DNA of 34,263 nt from Asticcacaulis biprosthecium C19 (GTDB lineage: Bacteria; Pseudomonadota; Alphaproteobacteria; Caulobacterales; Caulobacteraceae), in the NCBI RefSeq assembly GCF_000204015.1, contig NZ_GL883080.1:247776-282038 (forward strand), read 5' to 3'. The notes beneath the pieces are model-generated. The model was not told where the DNA came from and did not search any database. It saw only the letters and a program-made list of their open reading frames with translations. How positions within the stretch are numbered: the stretch's first letter is position 1; each line of letters begins with the position of its first letter. Both the position numbers and the translations under genes were made by a program. Below are positions 1-8,100 of this stretch, piece by piece.

Positions 1-1
1 G

Positions 2-225
2 AAACTGGCAGTGGGAAAACCGTCGAATAATCCCGCATTCTATAACCTGACACCGTTATTCTCCGCATGAACAATTCGCGGACGATGTCGATGACGCTGG
101 ATAGCGACGGCGTACTCAGCGGTATCTCCGATACCGGGAGCTTTACGCCCCCGGGGCGTCGGCGGTGTGCGGGATTTTTGACTGTGCGGCCTGATTTAGG
201 TGACCGAACGCGTCGATATTTCTAG
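2..225 (+). pseudogene. Possible 3' remnant of a small lipoprotein-like gene, frame-disrupted
   Basis: Two short open stretches abut here in different frames. The frame from base 2 reads KLAVGKPSNNPAFYNLTPLF and stops at 68-70. The frame opened by the overlapping ATG at 67 reads MNNSRTMSMTLDSDGVLSGI and onward to a TAG at 223-225. Joined, as one extra base near 60-66 would do, they resemble the C-terminal half of a BamE/SmpA-like small outer-membrane lipoprotein, in which a beta strand of the type RTMxMxLDxxGxVxxI is common. The resemblance is from memory and weak. The window begins inside the putative gene, so the 5' part cannot be seen. An ATGA overlap of two real genes is the alternative. 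Bases 226-349 show nothing convincing. Confidence 0.25.
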
Positions 226-362
226 TGCGTGCATTGATAGGTAGGACCGACAAAATAGGCGAAAGAGGCGGGAACTCCCCGCTCGTCTGTCCCTGATCCT
301 GAGTGCTAACGCGATAGCGACCGCAACCAAAAGCTGATAACGTACACGCGGAGGGCAATATA

Positions 363-1693
363 TTGGAACTTAGCACCCGCGAATTCGCACTCTTGGTATG
401 GTCTCTCATCTTCATCGTGGGAGTTTCATACTATAAACCAGTCCGCCTAGCAGCGCTTGGCCTGCTCAAGACGCTGTTCAATATAACGCTCTTGGCTCCC
501 TTTTTCCTCGCCACGCTTTACGCCGCGATTTGTGTGTACGTGCTTTTCATCTTAAAATCTGGACGATTGACAGCCTGAAAACCACGCTTCTCTGGTTGGT
601 AACTTTTGGCTTTGTCACCATGGGTGACGTCATCGGTGCGTCAAGAAAGCCCAAAAAGCTGGTCGGATTGCTTCGAGACGCAGTCAACGCGACGGCATTC
701 GTCCTGTTTATTGCTGAATTCCAGACATTCCCCCTATGGGGCGAATTGCTTCTTGTGCCGCTGATGACGATAGTGGGGATGATGACCGCTATGGCTGGGC
801 GGCAGCCTGAACATGCGATTACCGCCAAATTCCTCACAAGATTCCAGATGATCGTTGCCATCGGCGCATTGGGATATAGCGTCTACTGGATCGCCACGCA
901 CTTCGCCGAATTTGTCTCACTCGACACACTGAGGGAGTTTGGAATCCCGATAGTGCTAACCGCGATGTTTCTTCCCTTTCTATATCTCCTGCTTCTTTAT
1001 TGTACGTTCGAGCAGGCTTCCGTTCGCATGTGTTTCATGCAGGATGACGAGAAACTTCGGCAGTACGCCATCTTCCGCAGCATCTGGATATTCCGCCGCG
1101 ACTTGGAATATTTTCATCGGTTCATGCGCGATATGCAACTGCACGAAGGGACTGGTAAGACCAGGATTGACGCATGTCTGGCGATGAGCCGGCAACTCCA
1201 AAAAAGGGAGAATAATCCTCCGGTCATTTTTTGGGATGAGGGATGGTCACCTTACGAAGCAAGAAAATTTCTCGAAGCAGAGGGCTTGCCCGCCGGAGAT
1301 TATCATCATTCATACGACGAGTGGTGGGCCTATTCGACGACGAAGGAGATGGGTGAGGCGATTTTTCCAGCCGACTTTACCTATCGGATACATGGCACCG
1401 ACCGCGCTGTTACCCGGATGAAACTGGTCATGGGCATTTTTCTGAATGGCGGTCCTGCAGACGCTGACGAACGCTTCACCGATTTGTCGGCGGCGCTGAT
1501 TACCCGGGCAGTTAACGCGGAGGCGGGGGAGCAGTTTAAAATGAATTGCGCCGCACTCAAATCAGTTTCGATTGCGTTGGGTGACGTACGTGTTTCTATC
1601 GATACAGAATATTGGAGTATCGACAACAGAGGGGGATATCGCCGATACCTGCGCATTCAGCACCCAAAGGATGATCGAAACGCCGATTTCTAA
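363..1693 (+). pseudogene. Multi-pass membrane protein of unknown function, split by a one-base frameshift
   Basis: The gene opens at TTG 363, with a good Shine-Dalgarno (GGAGGG, 350-355) 7 bases upstream. The first frame runs 71 codons to 578. A second frame overlaps it and stays open to 1693. Adding one A to the AAAA run at 554-557 joins them: ...VYVLFIL-K-IWTIDSLKTT..., giving about 443 residues. The joined protein has roughly seven hydrophobic helices in its first 230 residues (for example FALLVWSLIFIVGV, ELLLVPLMTIVGMM and VLTAMFLPFLYLLLLY), then a soluble tail of about 200 residues rich in Trp, Tyr and Arg. I recall uncharacterised bacterial membrane proteins in which the two parts are one chain, but could not check. 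A TTG at 530 could start the second part alone, but it lacks a ribosome site and lies inside a helix of the first. No function is assigned. Confidence 0.65.
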
Positions 1694-1752
1694 TCAGAGC
1701 GAAGCCGCGAACGTTTGATCACCCTAAAGCTGCGGACCAGATTTGTCAGTCG

Positions 1753-3087
1753 CTATGTCGTGCTTCGGCGGATTGCATGCATAATACGTCTCGTTTCCAC
1801 GAGGACAAGCAGCTTATCTTCCGATGTTAGAATACGAGCGTGCGCGGTCGGAATTCGAATTGGCTGAATACGTTGAAGTGACTCCCGTACGTCCTCTAAT
1901 CGGTCAAAGAACTTTGAGAAGACAGCTTTCCAGTTTGGGCCACGCTCAATAATTGGCCTGTAGTCCGAGAAGTCGGCATAATCGATAAGGGGCTTGGCAG
2001 GTCGCCCGGCTCTTTCGTCCTTATCACGTTTTTCTCGCCACTGCGAATACATGTTCGGCGGTAATTCCTGCTTTATCCAGTTTTCACCGTAGGCAGCAGT
2101 CATGACGCGAACGATGAACGCACGCAGGGCAATTTCAAAGCGCAGCAATCGACGGTAAACCGAAATGTTAATCTCAAGATCTACGTCCGAAAAACCATTT
2201 TCGCCAACTACTTCATCCGCACCGTCATCATCTAGCAGACCAGCAATCACGAGCGTCTCATTAAACGCCTCATCAGGAAAGTCGGTCAAACTAGGGTCGA
2301 ATCCACGTTCGCGGTATAACGTGGTCCGTGCCTCTACGTGGACTAAAGCCGCTTCGTCAAATGCTAGGCTATCTCGCCAGTCGCCAAGCATAGGCCGGGT
2401 GAAGTTGCCAAGCTCCATCGAAAAAGGTGCGAAAGCGTCTGACGCAAATCCAAGCCCTTGAAGCTTGGTGAAACCGATACCAGCCGAAACGAGATTTGAC
2501 GCGTCAACCCATGCTTGGTCCATCGAGGCCATACGGGAGGCTAATCCGTCAGTGCCGCCAATCCCGGCGATCACTTTATCGAACACCGACAGGTTCGAAA
2601 TGGATTCTGCAAGCCGACCGATTTCAGACCGGTCAGGGATATGAAAGCGGTCGTGATAGTGTAAGCCAAATGCGGCGATGTCCGGAATATGTACCCCTGC
2701 AGCGATATCATCGAAGGCCTTGCGTACCCCGCCATAGTCACCGGCAATGCTAGCCAGCGCCGACATGGACGTCAAATTCATGTCCACGCCGAAGTTTGAC
2801 GCAGCGCCGATCGCTGCAAGCTCAGCGGCCGACCACTTTATCGACGTGAGATCTTGGATGGCGGAATTGCGTAGAGCTTCGCTCAACAGATCTGTGTGAA
2901 TTCGGCCCATCGCTGCGAGGTCGGCAACCGACCTTTTCATCGAAGCGAGATCATCGATACCCGAGTTGCGCCACGCGTCCCCCAAAGCGTCCGTCGAACG
3001 CAATAGGCTTCCAAGATCGCTCTTACCGATCGCGTCGCGGAGTAGGCCTGATTGTCCGCTGGCAATATCAAAAAGCTTCTTGTCCAT
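1753..3087 (-). CDS. Swt1-type HEPN domain protein (possible RNase)
   Basis: Predicted 444 residues. ATG at 3087 is preferred over an in-frame TTG at 3105 because AAAGGA sits 5 bases before the ATG. The N-terminal third carries an imperfect repeat of about 33 residues: RNSGIDDLASMKRSVADLAA is echoed by RNSAIQDLTSIKWSAAELAA. The C-terminal 150 residues resemble the Swt1-type HEPN domain: RFEIALRAFIVRVMTAAYGENW, then DYADFSDYRPII, then a final helix pair containing RIPTAH, which fits the R-x4-H catalytic signature of HEPN ribonucleases. That assignment is from motif memory. In other genomes such domains occur in defence and toxin-antitoxin settings. Here the gene sits alone, between a broken membrane-protein gene (convergent, 59-base gap) and a mobilisation remnant, with no recognisable antitoxin. 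Ribonuclease activity is inferred only. Confidence 0.7.
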   Translation of the reverse strand: MDKKLFDIASGQSGLLRDAIGKSDLGSLLRSTDALGDAWRNSGIDDLASMKRSVADLAAMGRIHTDLLSEALRNSAIQDLTSIKWSAAELAAIGAASNFGVDMNLTSMSALASIAGDYGGVRKAFDDIAAGVHIPDIAAFGLHYHDRFHIPDRSEIGRLAESISNLSVFDKVIAGIGGTDGLASRMASMDQAWVDASNLVSAGIGFTKLQGLGFASDAFAPFSMELGNFTRPMLGDWRDSLAFDEAALVHVEARTTLYRERGFDPSLTDFPDEAFNETLVIAGLLDDDGADEVVGENGFSDVDLEINISVYRRLLRFEIALRAFIVRVMTAAYGENWIKQELPPNMYSQWREKRDKDERAGRPAKPLIDYADFSDYRPIIERGPNWKAVFSKFFDRLEDVRESLQRIQPIRIPTAHARILTSEDKLLVLVETRRIMHAIRRSTT

Positions 3088-3163
3088 GGCGATCCTTTCA
3101 ACCAAGGTGTAGACCTATATCGCCGTATAGTTGAAGTCAAAGACGATCGGAAAGCCGGTAAAA

Positions 3164-3593
3164 TTAAAGCCGGAGTGCGAAGTTTCTTCCATCGCCTGGC
3201 ATAGCGGCGGACTTAGATTTCGCAGCGTCTTTGTATATTGCCGATAGCTGCTTTGCGGCAGCGTTACGAACATGATCAAGTTCAACTTACAGCTTTTGAC
3301 GATCCGCCAGTTGTGCATCAATAAGGTCTTGGCGCTGGTTCCGGTCCCATTGCAAGCACCAATAGTTCTCCAATTCAATCTGCGGCTTTACCCTCGCATA
3401 TTCCCCGTGATCCGAGTCCAGAGGCCGTAGACACCCGTTGGCACGCGAGCCGCCCCAATTCTGGTTTCCGCTGTCCGGCGCGACCGTTGAAAGCGCCAAG
3501 CGGTTTGCCATTGGCGGCCGTTTTCAGTTCGGCCTCCTGGCTGTCCGACAGTCTCAACGACAGCGGCGCTTTCTCTTTCTTTCGTGGTTTCGG
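3164..3593 (-). pseudogene. Decayed mobilisation-protein remnant (MobC/relaxase-like)
   Basis: Reading the minus strand from 3593 gives a basic, helical stretch, PKPRKKEKAPLSLRLSDSQ, then EAELKTAANGKPLGAF. This resembles the ribbon-helix-helix start of alphaproteobacterial MobC-type accessory mobilisation proteins. The reading frame then fails. From about 3450 another frame gives DRNQRQDLIDAQLADRQKL, an in-frame TAA at 3287-3289, and then 40 further coding-like codons (VELDHVRNAAAKQLSAIYKD...) to a TAA at 3164-3166. The second half resembles the charged C-terminal helix of a relaxase more than MobC, so the remnant may be a deletion fusion of two neighbouring genes. No credible start codon precedes the first part. 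Confidence is moderate that this is a dead gene, lower for the family. Confidence 0.45.
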
Positions 3594-3612
3594 TATCTGA
3601 AATCTAACAAAC

Positions 3613-3651
3613 AGAAACGCCCGCCTTTTTGGGGAAAGCGGGCGTTTCTGC
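3613..3651. terminator. 13-bp perfect inverted repeat, terminator-like hairpin
   Basis: CAGAAACGCCCGC at 3613-3625 is exactly complementary to GCGGGCGTTTCTG at 3639-3651, with a 13-base loop. The stem is G+C-rich inside and A/T-rich outside on both sides, as in bidirectional intrinsic terminators, although no long T run follows. It lies just upstream of the mobilisation remnant (minus strand) and 82 bases before the next plus-strand gene. An origin-of-transfer hairpin is an alternative given the neighbour. Confidence 0.55.
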
Positions 3652-3733
3652 GAGTTGGGGTTAAAAGGTAATAGGTCGTATTGGTAATTCGCCGTATCTG
3701 CCGTACATCAGGCGATCTAAAGGGTGGCAGTCG

Positions 3734-4594
3734 ATGATTCCGCAACAGGTATTCGATGAGTATGAGGAAGCCGTCCGCTTGCTGAAACTGCGCCGCGACA
3801 ACGCGTTGCGCCGACAGTTTCTGACCGTCACAGATCATGCGATCAAACAAGGGGCGCAAGGCGGAAGCGGTGTACTTATTGCCTTAATGTCCGCCGCGAT
3901 TGACGAACTCCCAGGCCGCTTAAACGAGATCGTCGATAAATTCGTTGCCATCCTTTTACGGGACGAGGTCGAGTTAGGTGACGCAGATGTGGCAGCGCAA
4001 ACCCAGGCGCTGACCAATCGCCTTGATAACGAGAGGCGACACGCTGCGTCCGTGTTATTCGACCTGTCCGAATTTCAGCCAAGCGCTTTCGAAAAGCGCA
4101 CCAATAATTTCCATTATTGGAAGCAATGGCGCGACTTGGCTATACCGATATATGGCGAAGTAGTCTTATCACTAAAAGGGAAACTCAAATTGGCGAGTCA
4201 AAAATTGGGGACGCCGGGACCCGGCACTGTGATCCACAACAATACGTTTCATGCCCCGGTGGGAGCGGTAATTTATGGCAACAATAATACGACTTCCATT
4301 AGTCAGTCGATAGATGGCAATGCCTTGATAGCGTTAGGAGCAGCCCTCCAGATCCTCATCGAAAAGCTGGCAGATCATGTGCCATCGTCGCCCGATGAAC
4401 AGGGTAAGATCGACGCTATCGTGGATATGGCAAATGACGCCAAAGCCGAGACGGAAAAAGCCAAGCCAAATGGGACAAAGTTGCTCTTTTTCGTTCAGGG
4501 CATCGCAGCTACTTTTACTGCAATTGCAAACGCGCCAGAAGCATATGCAGCCCTCAAGCAGGCGGCGGAACTCGTCGGTCATCCGCTGCCGTAA
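3734..4594 (+). CDS. Hypothetical helical protein with a Gly/Asn-rich beta motif
   Basis: Predicted 286 residues, ATG at 3734 with AGGGTGG 6 bases upstream. Residues 1-160 are mostly charged helices. A short insert at about residues 163-190 reads GTVIHNNTFHAPVGAVIYGN and is followed by NNTTSISQSI. It resembles the beta element NxxxxxxPVGAVxxG that I have seen before helical C-termini in many uncharacterised bacterial proteins, some near defence genes. The rest is a predicted three-helix tail ending in AALKQAAELVGHPLP. No signal peptide or membrane helix is evident, although residues 246-262 (KLLFFVQGIAATFTAIA) are moderately hydrophobic. Codon use is less G/C-biased at the third position than in the catabolic genes to the right, in keeping with an acquired segment. 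No function is assigned. Confidence 0.75.
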   Translation: MIPQQVFDEYEEAVRLLKLRRDNALRRQFLTVTDHAIKQGAQGGSGVLIALMSAAIDELPGRLNEIVDKFVAILLRDEVELGDADVAAQTQALTNRLDNERRHAASVLFDLSEFQPSAFEKRTNNFHYWKQWRDLAIPIYGEVVLSLKGKLKLASQKLGTPGPGTVIHNNTFHAPVGAVIYGNNNTTSISQSIDGNALIALGAALQILIEKLADHVPSSPDEQGKIDAIVDMANDAKAETEKAKPNGTKLLFFVQGIAATFTAIANAPEAYAALKQAAELVGHPLP

Positions 4595-4754
4595 TACTAG
4601 AAAACGAGAATTGACCTTTCTGCCCGTATCCGTTTGTTTAGATTGAGGTTTCAATCAGGGCGCGGGTGTTCCGATATCCCACGCGACGTGCAACAAGCGG
4701 CGGTGGTTGTCTGCTCCCGGAACCAAGTCATCAATACTAACCTCGGATCATATC

Positions 4755-5122
4755 ATGGGTTTTTTGCTGTGCGGCCGACCCGTTCAACACCTTGAAGACG
4801 ACAGCGAATTCGCCAGGCTCGCGAGATCATGGAGCCGGCGGACCACAAACGGCGGATGTGCGGTCTGCTGGCTACCAACGGTTTCCAAGACGAGGCGCGG
4901 CCGCCTCTGGAAGATGCCGCCGGATCTGCGCTGAAGGCCTTTGCGGCCTTTGCTGGTTCAGCGGGGAGTGAAGACCTGCATGCAATGTTCGCGGCGGCTT
5001 CGTACAAGGTCACCAAGGGCCTGTCCAAGAATGCTGACATTACCGGCATTGCCTCGGCTGTCAACGACCTGTTCCAGGCGGTGGACGAACACCTTGATCT
5101 GGCCAGGCTGGAAGGTGCATGA
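4755..5122 (+). pseudogene. Small hypothetical gene, apparently frameshifted
   Basis: The frame from ATG 4829 to the TGA at 5120-5122 encodes 97 residues with strongly coding third positions (MCGLLATNGFQDEARPPLED..., ending DEHLDLARLEGA). It has no ribosome site. The stretch before it is coding-like in another frame: from ATG 4755 it reads MGFLLCGRPVQHLEDDSEFA then RLA. Adding one C at about 4822, so that GCGAG becomes GCCGAG, joins them as ...EFARLAEIMEPADHKRRMCG..., a continuous amphipathic sequence of about 123 residues. The most likely reading is therefore a one-base deletion. Past the stop, the frame KVHEFIRELVRRAAKEYQ (to 5180) is also coding-like and might be a third displaced piece. 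No family is recognised. Bases 4595-4754 hold nothing I can support. Confidence 0.45.
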
Positions 5123-5176
5123 ATTCATTCGCGAACTGGTGCGACGCGCTGCTAAGGAGTACCAGCCGGCCTCTCC

Positions 5177-8100
5177 TTAAAACTCCAGTCCTTCCGCATA
5201 GACGATCCGCGACGCCAGCGCTGGCGGTTCTTCGTGGTTCAGGACCTGGCTCGGATAGAGCTCGGTTTCGGTAACCAAAATCCGCCGATAGCCCTTGTTC
5301 GGCGCCGCCGGGGCCTCGATAAAGGTCTGCCAGATCAGGTTTTGCGGCAGGCGCACGCCCGCCGTCGAAGCCGGCGCGACACCGGCTGGCGCGACAGCCG
5401 CCATCGGTAACTCGGCGGTTTCGGCGAACGGAGTCGAGCCCGGCTTGCCCTTACCGGATGCCGTCTTAAGGCTGGCCGTGGCCAGGCGGCTGGCGGCCAT
5501 ATCGGCGGCGTCGCTGAGTTCGATATGCTCGCGGGTCGCATTACGCTTTATCGCCACACCGCCGTCAGACCTCAGTTTGGGGTTTCCGACATCGCGCCAG
5601 CCCAGGACCTCGTCGCTGTCGCCCTCGCGGACCTGGACACGCAGTTCGACATCGCCGATCCGCGCCTTTTCGTCGCCCTTCACGTCGGTCGGTTCGTCGC
5701 CGTACAGGAAGACGGCATAACCGCCGGCCTTGCCGACCGGCAGGATGACCAGGATGCGGTCAGCCGACAACTGCATGAAGTCGCATGTTACGCTCGACGA
5801 CAGGTGGCAACCCGGCTCCGACGTCGGCTGATACCGCGCCACCGACAACCGCACGAACGGGAAGTAGCTGCCCTTGGGGATGCGGATGGCGATATCGGCG
5901 TACCACAACTGGCGATCGCTATCGAAGCCGCAGGCATGGGGCGCGACCGCGTACAGCCCGTCCTGGCCCGGAATTGCGACATTGCTGAGCCCGCCAAACG
6001 CGTTGGGCGCCAGATTGCTGCCCTCGATCGCCGGGAAGTCGGTGCCCGGCGCCGGGATCGGGCCGCTGGTTCTTGCCAGGACAAAACTCGACAGCGGCGG
6101 ACTGACGGCGTTGATGTCAGCGCTGATGCGGATCGGGTCGCGGCCCCACTGGGTGACGTGGGGCAGGTTGCCGGTCGTCCCCGGCAGGTCACTGGCCGGC
6201 AGGATGACCGCCAGCATTTCGTTGTAGCCCGTCGTCATCCACGGCCGGTCGAGATAGACGCGCAGACCCGCCGTACGCCGGGTCGCCTTGACCTGTTTGT
6301 CGGCCAGCCAGCCGAAGGTCGGAATGACATAGACCACCTGCGGCGGCGGCGGCGGGGCAGAATTGTTGATCCATTGGACCTTTTCAGCCGACGTCACCGA
6401 CATGGCCTTTTCGGAGTCGCGCAGGGACTTTTCGAAGAACTCCTTGAACCGAGACACGGCCGTCATCGTGTAGCTGATGCGGCGGTAGCGCGTATCGGGC
6501 AGGGTATGGATCAAGCCCTGGCGACTGTAATCGCCAACGAATCCGTCGGCGCGCGAGGTCGGCAACTGAACGACATGCTGGGCATGCGGACGTACCACCG
6601 GCTCGGACTTGGCGGCGATTTCCGCGGCATTGTCGTCGGGCTCACTCCAGGTCGCGTCCAGGTCCAGCCGCACCGTCGAAAGGCCCGACAACGGCGTTGT
6701 CAGAGTATTGATGATGGCGTCGCGCTGGCCTTTGCCGCGGCTGATCTTGATCGCATTGAAAGCCGGCACTTTTAGCGGCTTTTGGGTGGCGTGGACCAGT
6801 TCGATCTCCCGCCATGGTGTGAACAACCAGTGCTTGCCTTCCAGGATCCGCGTCCGGACCCGGTCGATCGTCTTGCCGTTGGCCTCCTTGAGGATGAGCG
6901 GCCACACCGCCATCTTGTCGAGATTGTCCGGCGCCAGGATGCAGCTCAGCCGCACCCTTTGGCGGCAGGCCTTGGGCATCGGCACCTCCAGGGTGCGCGT
7001 CGCCGCAATATACTTGAACTCGGTGATATCCTCGCGGCCCTCGATGAGGATGGGGTGCGACGACTCGGGCCAGCCCTTGGGGAAGCCGTTGTTGACGATA
7101 TCGTAGACCAAGAAGATCTCGTCTTCCCAGGTCTTGTCGCCCACGCGGCGCAGGCGGGCGCAGATACCCACGGCATAGGGATCGGGCAGGTAGGGCAGGG
7201 CGAAGCCCTTGGGCGCCACCGCATAGGTGGTCGGCTTGCCCTCGAACGGCGTGGCCGTCTCCGGATCGGCGTTCAGCCAATCGGCCGACGGCATGCCGGT
7301 TTCCGGGAAGCCGTGGTCTTGTTTGCCAAGGATTTCGTACTTGTCCGGATCAGGGCGCCAGTCCTTGTCGCAGACCCCGTGGGTTTCGGCGAACCTCTGG
7401 GTCACACGCGGTGGCGCCAGGTTGCGCACGACCGACTTGGTGTTGCGCTCGGGCTTGTCCCAGTAGGTGCGCAGCGCCAGCCGGCCCATGCTTTCGCCCT
7501 GTTCGGGCTTGGACTGAACCGCGCTGAACGGGACAGAGCCGGTGCCCATGGTGATGTCCGGCGCGACCAGGGTCAGCACCGGCGTCTCAATCGGCTCATA
7601 GCGGCGATAGGTGACCTCGGGCGAAATGGCCACGGGTGGGGCGGCGGCATCCACCGGCTTGGATTGCCCCGTCAGGTCGACGACGCGCAGTCGCGCCCGG
7701 TACTTGCGGCCGAACCGCAGCGACGGCAACGACCCCGGTGCCGGCGTAAACCGGGCGTCCAGCGGAAGCGCCGGCGGAACTTGAGCGCCTTCCTTGGCCC
7801 CCATCTTGGCGTGCTGCTCGTCTTCCGAGAGGCCCGACAGGTCGCCGGGGTCATTGACCAGAACCTTGAACGGCTCAGGCGCGCTCAGCGACCAGCCGCG
7901 CCACACGAACAGGCCTTCGTGAAGCTTGTAGACATCGGCAACACTGCCGTCCGGGCTGGAGGTCAGAGAGGTACCGGAAAATCCCTCCTGGATGGTCGCT
8001 GCCGGGCCGACGACCTCAGTGCCTTCGCGCTGCCAGTGCAGGGTCTGGAGCGCCTGGTCGGTGAAGGCGGCGCCGTTGCGGAAGACGTAGTGCGACTGGC

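Noticed and set aside
552-558. Programmed -1 frameshifting at CTTAAAA in the membrane gene
   Set aside because: The heptamer does not fit X-XXY-YYZ well and no downstream stimulatory hairpin is evident; a lost base in the A-run is simpler.
530-1693. Independent 387-residue gene starting at TTG 530
   Set aside because: No ribosome site, start inside a membrane helix of the upstream frame, and a one-base repair gives a better continuous protein.
3438-3671. 77-codon plus-strand frame across the hairpin
   Set aside because: It is antisense to the better coding signal of the mobilisation remnant and runs through the hairpin stem.
5119-5275. Short frame from ATG 5119 (MNSFANWCDALLRSTS) with an AAGG before it and an ATGA overlap
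   Set aside because: It runs about 100 bases into the 3' end of the giant gene on the other strand and ends without protein-like sequence; kept only as a faint possibility.
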